Assembly: GCF_964031045.1 (NCBI RefSeq) | Contig: NZ_OZ034994.1 | Location: 868,001-932,000 of the forward strand | Reading direction: 5' to 3' | Source: Spiroplasma endosymbiont of Aspidapion aeneum | Lineage (GTDB): Bacteria > Bacillota_I > Bacilli_A > Mycoplasmatales > Mycoplasmataceae | Length of the DNA: 64,000 nucleotides | Shown here: one piece after another, positions 20,582 to 33,941 of the stretch | Numbering within the stretch: position 1 is the stretch's first letter | How the letters are laid out: each line of letters starts with the position of its first letter | Notes under the pieces: generated by a model | Databases searched by the model: none | Seen by the model: the letters and a program-made list of their open reading frames with translations, nothing else | What the model was told of the DNA's origin: nothing | Translations under genes and position numbers: made by a program

Positions 20582-21089
20582 ATTTGTAATTCCCTTCTAT
20601 AAATTTGATATAAATTTTTTTTATATTATATCACCACAAAATATAATACAATAGTATTCTGATCATTTTTTAGCAATAATTGTAATTTATTAGTTAGAAA
20701 AAATGGCTCTAAGTAGACCGGTTAATCTAGGACTATTCTACTTTTTTCTTTGCTAAATTATAATTTATTTCCTTTATTCAATTTTAATTTTTAACAATTT
20801 TTTGGAAACAATTACAAAAATGTTTCATATCTCTTACTGAATGATTTAAAAACTAAGTGCAATTCAGCACACTTAACATTCCTTAAGTTTACTTACTACT
20901 AAAAATTTACAAAATTATTTAGACATAAATTAAAAATTTTTAATTATCTTTTAACCAAATTTAAAAGTTGATGATTTTTCGTCAATTTTATTATAGACGT
21001 TCAATATCAATCCTTAAATAATCAAAGTAAATAAAACACCAAATATGAATATTCCAAATTTATTTTCATACACATTAATGCAGATTTAA
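20582..21089. other. Intergenic region with possible permease-gene remnant
   Basis: The 508 bp hold no intact gene. On the minus strand near 20960-21070 a short frame reads as a hydrophobic helix followed by NVYNKIDEKSSTFKFG and a stop, but it is broken by a TAA. The shape recalls the last helix and tail of the neighbouring ABC-2 permeases, so this may be a decayed copy. Near 20707-20745 AAGTAGA and TCTACTT could form a hairpin followed by T on the plus strand. The promoter for the ABC unit should lie near 20590-20660. Confidence 0.35.
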
Positions 21090-21392
21090 TTAATTTATTT
21101 TCTTCGAAAAAACAAATGTTATGTTATGAAGTGTTGTTCCGATTAAATCTATAATAATTTCTCTTATTTTGGGAATTAATTCTTGAGGAGCAAAAACAAT
21201 CTCGTCGCGGTTATTTGGAGAAAATATTGTGATTCTAATATCAATAATAGTTCCTTTGGGAATAGAAACTTCGGATCCAAGAATTTCAATCCCGCTTGTA
21301 GATGCGTTAACTATATCTTCAACTATTCTTCCTATAACTCTTTCTGCAATATAAAAATTTCCTTTTTCGTTATATAAAAATGTAATGTACAT
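21090..21392 (-). CDS. Small Asp23/Gls24-like protein
   Basis: A 100-residue protein without membrane segments. The order (short beta strand, IAERVIGRIVEDIVNA helix, beta strands, then a helix IPKIREIIIDLIG and a final strand NITFVF) fits the small Asp23/Gls24 (alkaline-shock-like) fold found downstream or upstream of efp and nusB genes in Gram-positives and Mollicutes. Sequence similarity is weak, so this is a structural-pattern call. It starts 22 nt after the efp stop with a GGGGGAT site and is probably cotranscribed with efp. Confidence 0.45.
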   Translation of the reverse strand: MYITFLYNEKGNFYIAERVIGRIVEDIVNASTSGIEILGSEVSIPKGTIIDIRITIFSPNNRDEIVFAPQELIPKIREIIIDLIGTTLHNITFVFSKKIN

Positions 21393-21414
21393 AAATATCC
21401 CCCATTTTTAACTA

Positions 21415-21972
21415 CTAATTAACTCTACCTGAATACTTACCATCATCTGTATTAACAAGAATTATATCATTTATCTTAATGAATAATGGTACTAATAATT
21501 CTCATCCGGTCTCTAATTTGGCCTTTTTTTGGGCACCTGATGTAGTATCCCCTTTAACTGCTGGTTCTGTTTCAACTACTACTAATTCAACCTTATCTGG
21601 TATAGTAATTCCTATAACCTCTTCTTGGTATTTAGTCATTTGAATTATAGCACTTTCTTTGATAAAATTTAATTCTCATTTTAAATTAGTTGTAGGTATT
21701 TCAACTTGATCATATGATTCAGAATCCATCAAATAACAATTAGTTCCATCATTATAAAGATATTGCATATCTTTTTTCTCAATCATGGCTTTTTCTAGTT
21801 TATCTCCACCGGTAAATGTTAGTTCAACTCGAGAACCTGTTTTTAAATTTTTTACCTTAAGTGTTACTTTTCCTTGTTGTCTTCCTGTTTTAGAAAAAGC
21901 ATTAGATATAACAATATATAAATTACCCTCATATATAAATGTATGCCCTGGTCTTAAATCGTTAACTTGCAC
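21415..21972 (-). CDS. efp: Translation elongation factor P
   Basis: A 185-residue protein with the three beta-barrel domains of EF-P, which rescues ribosomes stalled at polyproline. The N-terminus VNDLRPGHTFIYEGNLY and the C-terminal VKGDTTSGAQKKAKLETG block are diagnostic. At the tip of domain I, where Escherichia coli has the modified Lys34 in PGKG, this protein has SKTGRQQGK with Arg31. Two Trp use TGA. The GGAGATAAA site precedes the ATG. A large hairpin lies between fmt and efp. Confidence 0.97.
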
Positions 21973-21999
21973 TTTTATCTCCTTTAATTTTTTAAACTA

Positions 22000-22044
22000 T
22001 ATAAATTATAAAGTATTTTCTATGAAAATACTTTATAATTTATA
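22000..22044. repeat. 21-bp perfect inverted repeat at the fmt end
   Basis: Arms at 22000-22020 and 22024-22044 are perfect reverse complements around a 3-nt loop. The repeat contains the last six codons and stop of fmt and ends 27 nt before the efp start. It is almost pure A/T and is not followed by a U run, so it is not a classical terminator. It could be an RNA stem that stabilises or separates the fmt and efp messages. Confidence 0.8.
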
Positions 22045-22970
22045 AAAATAGTGGGATTTTTATAGTATATACTAGCGCTGTTCATTTTCTTTCCTTCTCT
22101 TTGTAGTTCCCTAATTCTAATTATTGTATTATTCCCGCAAGCTACAATGATACCCTCTTTATCAATATCTATTATTTGTCCAGGCAAATATTGCTTATCA
22201 ATAAATAAATTATTAACCACATCTGCTTTTGCTATTTTTATTCTTGAATTACCAAAATAACAAAAAGCTGTTGGCTTTGGACTTAATGATTTTATAAAAT
22301 TAACAACATCAATTGCCTCATTTTTAAAATTAATATGTTCTTCTTCATTTTTTAGGTTGTATGCAAATGTCACATAATTATCATCTTGTTCTTTTGGAAT
22401 AATTTCTTTACGAAAAATTTTTAAAATATGTTTTTTTACAAGTTCCTTCCCAACCTTACCGGCCTTTTCAAATATTGTTTGTGAATTTTCTTCCTGATCA
22501 ATATTAAATTTTTTTTGGCAAAAAATTGGTCCTGCATCCATTGCTTTTACCATTCTTATTAAAGTGACTCCAGATTCTTTATCCCCGTTTCGGATTGCAG
22601 CTTGAAGCGGACTTCCACCGCGGTATTTTGGCAATAGGGAACCATGAACATTTATACAATCAGTAAATATATCTATAATATTTTGTGGTATGATTTTACC
22701 ATAAGCGCATGTTATTAAAAAGTCTGGTTTTAATGCTTTTAGATCTTCATAAATATCTTTAATATTACTTGGAGAAAAAACCTTAATATTTTGTTCCAAG
22801 GCAAATTTCTTCGCCTCACACATTTTAAGTTCTTTTTTTCTCCCAATAATGCTATCTGGTTGACAAATAAGAGCAATTACATCAATTTCTTTAATATCTA
22901 ATAATGCAGATAATATTTCTATAGAAATTTGAATTGTTCCTGCAAATATAACTTTATATATTGATTTCAA
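22020..22970 (-). CDS. fmt: Methionyl-tRNA formyltransferase
   Basis: A 316-residue enzyme that formylates initiator Met-tRNA with 10-formyl-tetrahydrofolate. The formyl-transfer motif is NVHGSLLPKYRGG near residue 105, with catalytic Asn and His, followed by MDAGPIF with the catalytic Asp. The C-terminal OB-like tRNA-binding domain follows. The start is TTG at 22970, chosen because AAAGGAT lies 7-8 nt upstream and no ATG fits. It begins 4 nt after the stop of the DUF2779 gene, so the two are coupled. Confidence 0.95.
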   Translation of the reverse strand: MKSIYKVIFAGTIQISIEILSALLDIKEIDVIALICQPDSIIGRKKELKMCEAKKFALEQNIKVFSPSNIKDIYEDLKALKPDFLITCAYGKIIPQNIIDIFTDCINVHGSLLPKYRGGSPLQAAIRNGDKESGVTLIRMVKAMDAGPIFCQKKFNIDQEENSQTIFEKAGKVGKELVKKHILKIFRKEIIPKEQDDNYVTFAYNLKNEEEHINFKNEAIDVVNFIKSLSPKPTAFCYFGNSRIKIAKADVVNNLFIDKQYLPGQIIDIDKEGIIVACGNNTIIRIRELQREGKKMNSASIYYKNPTIFINYKVFS

Positions 22971-22974
22971 TTTA

Positions 22975-25119
22975 TTATCCTTTCACATTATAATTATTTT
23001 TTGCCTTATTATAAATTTCAATAACTCTTTGCAGGATAACCACCATCGCTAATGTATCTCGATTACAATATTTGATCATGTCTGGCTTAACCATTTTTTC
23101 TCAGATCGCATCTTCAATTATGTCATCGCAATAGGCTCTAAAAACTTCAGAGGCTAATAACCCATTATTAATTTTTAAATCTTTATATGAAAATTCTTGT
23201 TCTAATGCTGGTTGAGTTTTTTTAATTGATGAACTACCATAAAAGTTTGGATGATAAATTAAAAATGGGTTTCCCTTTAATTTAAAAAAATCTTCAAGAT
23301 CAATTGTGTTATCATATATATATTTTATTGCATTTATAAATTGTGGAAAAGCCATTGCTAATTTTTTTAATTGTGTTCTTTCAAATGATCTGTGATATGC
23401 AACATAAACCCCTTTGCCATAATTGTACATATCTCTTAAAAAATTAGCAATAAATTGTGGTCTTGGGTCATCTTTATTATTAGAAATTCAAAAGTGATGT
23501 TTTATATCTTCTTCTTTTCTATAATCAAAATTATCATCTTCTAACACATGAAGCGAATATTGAAATATCATTTGGTCATATGGTTCTGCATTTTTATATT
23601 TTGGCATAGCTCATTTTGTTGTTTCAAAATCATACATATAAACAGGATAATTATTATATTTTTGAATAAGGCTGTGTAAAGTTCATAATCTTTTTGGATC
23701 AACAAGTAATTCATCATCTACTTTAATATGTGGGCCACAAATATCAATCTGTGCCTTGTTAAATTTTTTTCAGTAATTAATAATATATACAGCAGCCTTA
23801 TTTAATCTCTTTTGAATTTCATCAAGTTCCATTTCATAATATCAATAAAAATCATAAAACTCTGGAAAAGTATTTACAATATCCCCAATTTTGTCTGCCC
23901 TTAAGCCACTTATGTGCTTTATAGATGGAATATCGATACTATAGGATATATTTTCACAACTATAAACATGTCCGCAGTATTTCTTCTCTAATTGAAAACC
24001 AACTTTTTTACCTCTCATTTGTGAAATTTTATAACAATAAGGAGACGGATTTTGTTCTGAAAGAAATTTACCAAAATCATTAAGAAATTTATTTTGTTCA
24101 GCCTGGGTTTCTCCCATTAATGCAATTAATTGTCTTCATAATTTATTCAGACCTAAACTTTTTTTTGTTATATTTTCATAATCATATACGTGAAAAATAT
24201 TTTCAATATTTATCTCAACAGGTTTATTATATAAATAATCATTTGGAAATGTTTTTGCTAATTTTAATTCATCTATTATCTTTTTTTCATCAACTTTGTA
24301 TTCATCAAAATTACTTAATTTATTTGCATATAAAAATGTTTTTTCACAATATTTAAGACTATTTAATAAAACAAGGCGGATATTTCTAACAGTATACCCA
24401 CATCTTTCTAAGACGATTTTTTGGTATGCTAAATCAAAAAAATGTTCTCATTTGAATTTTGTAGATGCCTTAACCTCTAGAATATCAACAACTTTATTTT
24501 CAAAATCAATAATTTCTAACACATCACATTTTGCGATTAAATAGTTATTTTCTGTTGCAAATGTTGCTTCATAAATATACTTGACTCTTTCATCCCTAAA
24601 TGCATTTATAGTATTTGATATTGCATCTTCATTTCTTGCAAACTCAGAAAGATCAACATATTTGTAATTTGTTTCATATTCTAAATTCCATTTTTTTAAA
24701 AGAAATGAAAAATACTCTCTTGCCTTTGCCCCAGTGATATTACCATCTTCTAGAGAAGAAGATAAAGATTCTTCATCTAAAGCATAGTTACTAACAATTT
24801 CTTTTATCAAACATATTTTTTCAAATCCATCATTTTCTGTTATATCTTCTTGTAATCCATCGTTTTCATTATCATTTATAAATAATGATTTTAATTCATT
24901 TTCATATAATTCTTTTATATTATATGAATCAACAGAGTAAAAATCATCTCCTTCATCTAACTTTACATCAAAATTATAAAAATATTCATTATTTAATTTT
25001 TTTTGTTTTGATAAATTAAAATTAGTTTTTGAGGCGAAAATTCAAGCTATATTTCAACATTTAGAAAATGCAAGCTTAAAAGTTCTTTTTGAAATCGGAT
25101 ACTTTATTTCATCTAACAT
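22975..25119 (-). CDS. DUF2779 protein: PD-(D/E)XK-like plus DEDD exonuclease-like domains
   Basis: A 714-residue protein. Residues ~190-220 hold a Cas4/RecB-like nuclease motif: Asp199 in CDVLE, then Glu215-x-Lys217 in ILEVKAS. A Cys-containing linker follows. From about residue 490 the DUF2779 domain shows exonuclease-type acidic residues: Asp497 and Glu499 in YDFETTKWA, YHRSFERTQL, GSSSIKKTQPAL and Asp688 in CNRDTLAMV. This suggests a two-module DNA or RNA processing enzyme; the family's function is uncharacterised as far as I know. The ATG directly follows the TAA of the upstream anchored protein. Its stop is 4 nt before fmt. Confidence 0.8.
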
Positions 25120-25749
25120 TTATTTATCTCGCTTAGGAATAAATTTAACAGCCGTTTTTTTAACAACCTCATCAACCTTTTTAAGTTTCTCAGTATCGAT
25201 TCCAACATCCAAGCTTGGATTTTTTTGAGCTTTTTTAATAAGTTTTAGTTCTTCTCTTTCCTTTTTTCTTTCTTCAATTGCTGCTGCTTTTTCTTCTTGT
25301 TTAATTGCTTTTTTTTCTTCTTTAGTTAACTTGATTTGTTTTGTTGCAATTGATATCTTTCTTCTTGTTTCTTCTAAATCTGTTCTTGAATTTACTTGCC
25401 AGACGGTTTGATAATTTTTTTTATCAACTTTCTGAGTTAAGCCTTCAATTTCATAGCTTCTTGTATCTATAAGTGTGTTCTTTTTTGGCTCAAAAAGAGA
25501 TATAACAACATCAAATACATCTCTGTATTTATAATCTCCACCTTTTCTGGCAATAACATTTTCATATTCAATACGGATATTCTTACGATTTTCATTTAAA
25601 TATATATAGTTTTTTATTTCATCTCTAACGACTTTTTTTCTTTTTTCTTGTTCTATTTTTTGTGATTTTTTTCCTGTTATTGATGTAATAATTATAAAAA
25701 TTAAAACAATAATAACAACAACGATAATTATGATTGTAAAGCTTGACAT
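25120..25749 (-). CDS. Membrane-anchored charged protein, hypothetical
   Basis: A 209-residue protein with one N-terminal helix (residues ~5-28, Ile/Val-rich), no signal cleavage site evident, then a basic coiled-coil-like cytoplasmic region. Residues ~60-130 may form a small folded domain (VFDVVISLFEPKK, TYEIEGL), and residues ~135-185 are KEEKKAIKQEEKAAAIEERKK-type charged helix. The start at 25749 has a GAGAGG site, unlike the ATG 14 codons upstream. Its TAA abuts the ATG of the DUF2779 nuclease, so they are cotranslated. No family is recognised. Confidence 0.75.
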   Translation of the reverse strand: MSSFTIIIIVVVIIVLIFIIITSITGKKSQKIEQEKRKKVVRDEIKNYIYLNENRKNIRIEYENVIARKGGDYKYRDVFDVVISLFEPKKNTLIDTRSYEIEGLTQKVDKKNYQTVWQVNSRTDLEETRRKISIATKQIKLTKEEKKAIKQEEKAAAIEERKKEREELKLIKKAQKNPSLDVGIDTEKLKKVDEVVKKTAVKFIPKRDK

Positions 25750-25840
25750 ATAAAACCTCTCATTAATTATATAATATATTAAATTTAACAAATATTATTA
25801 ATAAAAATTATAAAATAGACTTAATTAATAAACTTTTGTG

Positions 25841-27837
<1,997 letters not shown>

Positions 27838-28037
27838 ATTAATAATCCTTCTTTTTTCTCCCATATATACACATACCCTACAATAATTATATCATTTTCT
27901 TGCAAATCATTATTTAAATAAAAAAATAATCTTCGTGATTGTAGATATATTAAAAAACATAGAAAATTTCATAATTTTCTAACAATTAATTATGTGACAT
28001 TTAACTATTATTTAATGTTTTTTATCGATTTTTTCCA

Positions 28038-28043
28038 TATAAT
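28038..28043 (+). promoter_or_regulatory. -10 element for a probably leaderless plus-strand gene
   Basis: Consensus TATAAT is 7 nt from the ATG at 28051. There is no purine-rich ribosome binding site between them, so transcription probably starts at or within a base or two of the A of the ATG. Confidence 0.5.
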
Positions 28044-28050
28044 AAAAAAT

Positions 28051-29157
28051 ATGAATGATTACACAAAAAAAATAAAAGCTAATGAAGAAGAATATGAAAG
28101 ACTTAAACTGAGCTTAAGAGCATATCAATCACAACTAAGATATGGCGTTAAATTAATCAGATTTTATTTGATTATGTACATTTGTTTATGAATGTTGGTT
28201 GATATAATATTTGGAAGTATTTTATTTATGAATATTACTATTGGAAAATCACTCATAATATTTGCTTTTTTTCAATTTGGTGGATTTATATTTTATTTTA
28301 TATTTATTAAAGCATACATTAGTGTAAGAGAAAAAGTGAATAATAGAATACAATTGTTTTTTGATACAGAGCCAATTTATGGGATGTACTATGATTATTG
28401 AAGAGAAATAAAAAAGAAAACAGAAATTAATCTTAATCTTTCTAGAATGGTTATAAATAATATAAGTGGCTTTTCAAAAATGTTAAGAGTAAAATCATTC
28501 GCAAGTGCCGATGGTGTAGATTTTAATGAAGAATTATTAAACGTTAATTCACTAGTTTTTTTTAATGATAATTGAAAAATAACTTATTATGCTATTAATA
28601 GACATTCATTATTTTCAGCATATTTATATCCTCTTATAAAGGGTAAAGTTAGAATTGCAAATAAACCTGTTAATAAGATGTGAATTGATAGAGGTACCCA
28701 ACAAAACTATATTAAAAAATTTAAAGAGGCTAAATTGAGAAAATTTGAATCTGCATCTTTTATAAATTTCAAATTTCCAAATAGAAAAAAGTGATCAACA
28801 GTCAAGAACAAATTTAGTCGCAGTGATCTGGAATATTTATCTAGCCGCGGAATATATGTATGTGTGGGGAATAATGACATAAATTTCTGTTTTCTTGAAT
28901 CTACAAAAATGCCAATAACTCCCGGGCTAAGCATTTTTATTAAATCAAAAAAAATTATTAAAAATAATTTAATGAACGATGATTTAATCGAAAGAGCTAT
29001 TGATGCTATTTATGATAAAGTAATTTTTGACATACAAACATTTATAATAAAATATTTGTTGGTAACATGATTTGTTCAAAAATATTGGGGAGAAGAAGAT
29101 GAAGAAAACCTATATGTTATTAAAGCTCTTAAAGAAGAACTTGATATTGAATTTTAA
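28051..29157 (+). CDS. Two-helix membrane protein, hypothetical
   Basis: A 368-residue protein. A charged helical N-terminus (residues 1-30) precedes two membrane helices (~32-60 and ~70-92), and the remaining 270 residues are predicted cytoplasmic alpha/beta. The general form and the late YLSSRGIYVCVGNNDINFCF strand pair resemble Mollicutes DUF3137-type proteins, but this is only a weak impression. The first ATG after TATAAT was chosen; an in-frame GTG at 27994 has no support. It is a lone plus-strand gene between convergent and divergent minus-strand units. Confidence 0.75.
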
Positions 29158-29229
29158 TATCAATTATAATACGTAAAATATTAATTTTATAAATCATTTA
29201 AAATAAATATTATTAATACCTTGTATAAC

Positions 29230-29262
29230 AAAAAAAACCAACAATTAATCGTTGATTTTTTT
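29230..29262. terminator. Probable bidirectional terminator
   Basis: An imperfect CAAC..GTTG hairpin with eight A before it and seven T after it lies between the convergent stops of the two-helix membrane protein and dnaJ. Confidence 0.5.
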
Positions 29263-29292
29263 AAAAAACTATATATTTATAATTTTATTAAC

Positions 29293-30444
29293 CTACTCTG
29301 GTAGTATATTGACTGGTTGGAATGTAGAAATATTATTAAGTTCTTTTAAAACTTTTTCTTCACTTGAAGAAAGTTTTGTTGGAATTACAATATTTATTTC
29401 TAAAATAATATCACCCCTTTTATGACCATTTATACTAGTTGGAAGACCATGCCCAGAGATTTTAATCAAATCGCCATTTTTAAATCCTTTTGCAATTTTT
29501 ATATTGACATCTTTATCATAAGTTTTAAAAACCTTTGTGGCTCCCATTATTGCATCGATATATGAAATATCATATTTGAACAGAATATCTCCACCACTTG
29601 TTAATTTAACTCTACCTGATGGATTTTTTAAACCAATAGCAACCAATATATCTCCGCGAGAACCTCCGTTAACTCCTACATGGCCTTCACCCTCTTTTAA
29701 TATTTGTTGACCAGGCATAACACCCTTAGGAATCTCTAGTTCGATAACTTTCAATTGGAGGATTCTTTTTTTACCATGACATTTTTTACAAACTTTGGTA
29801 ATTTTATTACCCTGTCCGTTACATTTAGGACACATTTGTGTTGATGAAAATCTAATTCCGCCAAGATTTTGAATCATTTCAACCTTACCATGTCCGTTAC
29901 ATTGGTCACACTTGGTAATATCTTTCTCAGATTCAGCTCCGCTTCCAGAGCATTGTAAACATGCATCATAAATATGCTGTTCAATTTTTTTGGTAGCTCC
30001 AAACATAAGTTCACGAACGCTTAAATCAAGTTTTAATGATATTCGTTCACCTCGACTTAAATTAGTTCTTCCAGATGTTCTTTGACCGCCAAAGGCTCCA
30101 AAGCCTCCACCAAACATATCCTTAAATATATTTTCAAAGCCAGAAAACTCATCTCCTCCAAACATTTCAGAAAAGTCAAAGCCTCCAAAGCCACCAAAGC
30201 CTCCAAAGCCTCCCTGACCATTTAGTCCATCATGTCCATATTGGTCATAAATTTTTCTTTTCTTTTCATCCATAAGAACTTCAACAGCCTCTGTAGCTTC
30301 TTTAAACTTCTCAACAGATTTTGGGTCTGGATTAATATCTGGGTGAAATTGTTTTGCAAGCTTTCGATAGGCCCTTTTTATTTCATCTGAGCTTGCAGTT
30401 TTTGAAACCCCAAGTATTTCATAATAATCTCTTTTTTTAGACAT
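29293..30444 (-). CDS. dnaJ: Chaperone DnaJ (Hsp40)
   Basis: A 383-residue class A J protein that stimulates the DnaK ATPase and delivers substrates. The J domain has HPD at residues 34-36, then a Gly/Phe-rich segment (GGFGGFGGF, ~75-105), then four zinc-finger repeats ([32 protein letters not shown]; the last lacks the final Gly), then the C-terminal substrate domains. It is the last gene of the clpB-hrcA-grpE-dnaK-dnaJ operon, 24 nt after dnaK. Confidence 0.97.
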   Translation of the reverse strand: MSKKRDYYEILGVSKTASSDEIKRAYRKLAKQFHPDINPDPKSVEKFKEATEAVEVLMDEKKRKIYDQYGHDGLNGQGGFGGFGGFGGFDFSEMFGGDEFSGFENIFKDMFGGGFGAFGGQRTSGRTNLSRGERISLKLDLSVRELMFGATKKIEQHIYDACLQCSGSGAESEKDITKCDQCNGHGKVEMIQNLGGIRFSSTQMCPKCNGQGNKITKVCKKCHGKKRILQLKVIELEIPKGVMPGQQILKEGEGHVGVNGGSRGDILVAIGLKNPSGRVKLTSGGDILFKYDISYIDAIMGATKVFKTYDKDVNIKIAKGFKNGDLIKISGHGLPTSINGHKRGDIILEINIVIPTKLSSSEEKVLKELNNISTFQPVNILPE

Positions 30445-30468
30445 AACTATACTTACCTAAAATAAAAA

Positions 30469-32241
<1,773 letters not shown>

Positions 32242-32258
32242 TTATCTCCTTCTCTTTC

Positions 32259-32864
32259 TTAACCTGATACTTTTACTTTTGTATATATTATTACGCGATC
32301 TTTTAATTTATATCCATTTGATATAATATGGGCCACTTTTCCTTTTGCCTGTGCCTCAGTCTCTATAGTTTCAACAGCTTCGTGAATATTCTGATCAAAA
32401 TCATCACCAACTTTTGTTTTTATAACCTCAATTCCAGCCTCAGTAAATGCATTATCCATTTGCCCAACCACCATTTCAAAACCTTTAAGATAATTATCCA
32501 CTTCTGGACTTGGTGATGGCAATGATATGACTCTCTTTAACATGTCAAATGGGACCAAAACATTTTTTGCAAGATCAGCGCCATTGTACTTGATGATATC
32601 TGTCTTCTCAATTAAAAATCTATTTTTTAGATTAATCTCATTTGTTGCAGAGATTTGATTTTTTCATTTTAAATCATCATACTCAGTCATCAAATTACTA
32701 ATTGCCTTTTCTAACTTTTCTATATCTGTTATTTTTTTATCTTTCTTTGATTTATCTTCTTCGCTTTTATTATTTACGGTAGATAATTCTTTTTTTATAC
32801 GTCCAAGATATTTTAGCACTTCTTCTTGAGTTGATAAAGTCTTTTTGTTATCTTTATTTGCCAT
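32259..32864 (-). CDS. grpE: Nucleotide exchange factor GrpE
   Basis: A 201-residue exchange factor for DnaK. The N-terminal third is charged and disordered with a coiled coil (residues ~10-75). The conserved central and C-terminal parts are visible as NVLVPFDMLKRVISLPSPSP...VGQMDNAFTEAGIE and the terminal beta wing AHIISNGYKLKDRVIIYTKVKVSG. Two Trp codons are TGA. It begins 1 nt after the hrcA stop with an AAAGGGGAT site, indicating tight coupling. Confidence 0.95.
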
Positions 32865-32865
32865 A

Positions 32866-33936
32866 TTAATCCCCTTTCCTTTTTTTAGTATTCTTTTCTC
32901 TCAAGTTATGACTAAATCTTTCTAATATTGCTGAGACCATTTGATAATGAATTCTCTTTGGTCCAACAACAGTAAGACTAGCCTCACGACCCGGCATTAA
33001 TTTAACATTTTTTCCAACTAATGAAATATTTTTTGATATTCCAGTTTCTTCTCCAATTTTAATATTTGGTTTGTCGAAATGGTCATTTTCATCAAAATCT
33101 TTGTATTCACTATCAAACAATGTTAATAGTGATGCATTTTCAATAACAGAAATAATTTGCTGAATCATGCCAGGATCTTGAAACTCTGGGTTAAGTAAAA
33201 GATTTTTCATTCCTTGAGTTTTAAGATTTACTGCTTGTTCATTTAATATTGCACTTATAAACGCTTTTAAGACAAACTCATATTTTTCAACCTGTGTTTT
33301 AATAATTGGAGCAACAAGTTTTATTTTTTCTTCAATTTCGCTTAATGGTGTATTAACTAAACGTTCATTAAAGATTACAATCGCTTTTTGCAAATCATCC
33401 ATTGATACTTCGTTTTGAATATCAATAACTTTATTTTGAACATTCCCGTTAGACAAAACAACTATCATTGCAGCGCTATCTTCTTTCAATGGGATGATTT
33501 CTATTTTTGATAACATAACATTATCTGCAACATCTTTTGTTTCAACAACAGTAACTAAATTTGTCATATCACTAACTAATTTCGCTGTTTCATCTAATAA
33601 TTTTTCAATCGACACCTCTCTTTTTGAAAAAACCTCATCAACTTTTGCAATTGCCTCTTTTAGCAAATCGTTTGCGGGCATCAAAGTGTCTACGTAATAT
33701 CTATACCCCGTTGTTGATGGAATCCTCCCGGAAGAGGTATGACTTTTTTCCAAATAACCTAATTCTTCTAAGTGTACTGACTCATTTCTAATTGTGGCCG
33801 TTGATATATCAACACCCATTAATGTTTTTATTTTATTTGAACCAACTGGAATTACATTGTCAATATACTCTTCAACAACAATTTTTAAAATTTTTTTTTG
33901 TCTTTCAGATAGATTTATATTATCTATATTTTTCAT
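32866..33936 (-). CDS. hrcA: Heat-inducible transcription repressor HrcA
   Basis: A 356-residue repressor that binds CIRCE operators and is kept active by chaperones. The N-terminal winged helix (ERQKKILKIVVEEYIDN and ATIRNESVHLEELGYLEKSHTSSGRIPSTTGYRYYVD) is highly characteristic. The remainder is the GAF-like dimerisation and inserted domains, ending MVSAILERFSHNLRE. It lies 5 nt after clpB and just before grpE. Its targets in this window are the CIRCE elements at 36142-36168 and 12722-12748. Confidence 0.96.
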   Translation of the reverse strand: MKNIDNINLSERQKKILKIVVEEYIDNVIPVGSNKIKTLMGVDISTATIRNESVHLEELGYLEKSHTSSGRIPSTTGYRYYVDTLMPANDLLKEAIAKVDEVFSKREVSIEKLLDETAKLVSDMTNLVTVVETKDVADNVMLSKIEIIPLKEDSAAMIVVLSNGNVQNKVIDIQNEVSMDDLQKAIVIFNERLVNTPLSEIEEKIKLVAPIIKTQVEKYEFVLKAFISAILNEQAVNLKTQGMKNLLLNPEFQDPGMIQQIISVIENASLLTLFDSEYKDFDENDHFDKPNIKIGEETGISKNISLVGKNVKLMPGREASLTVVGPKRIHYQMVSAILERFSHNLREKNTKKRKGD

Positions 33937-33941
33937 ATAAA

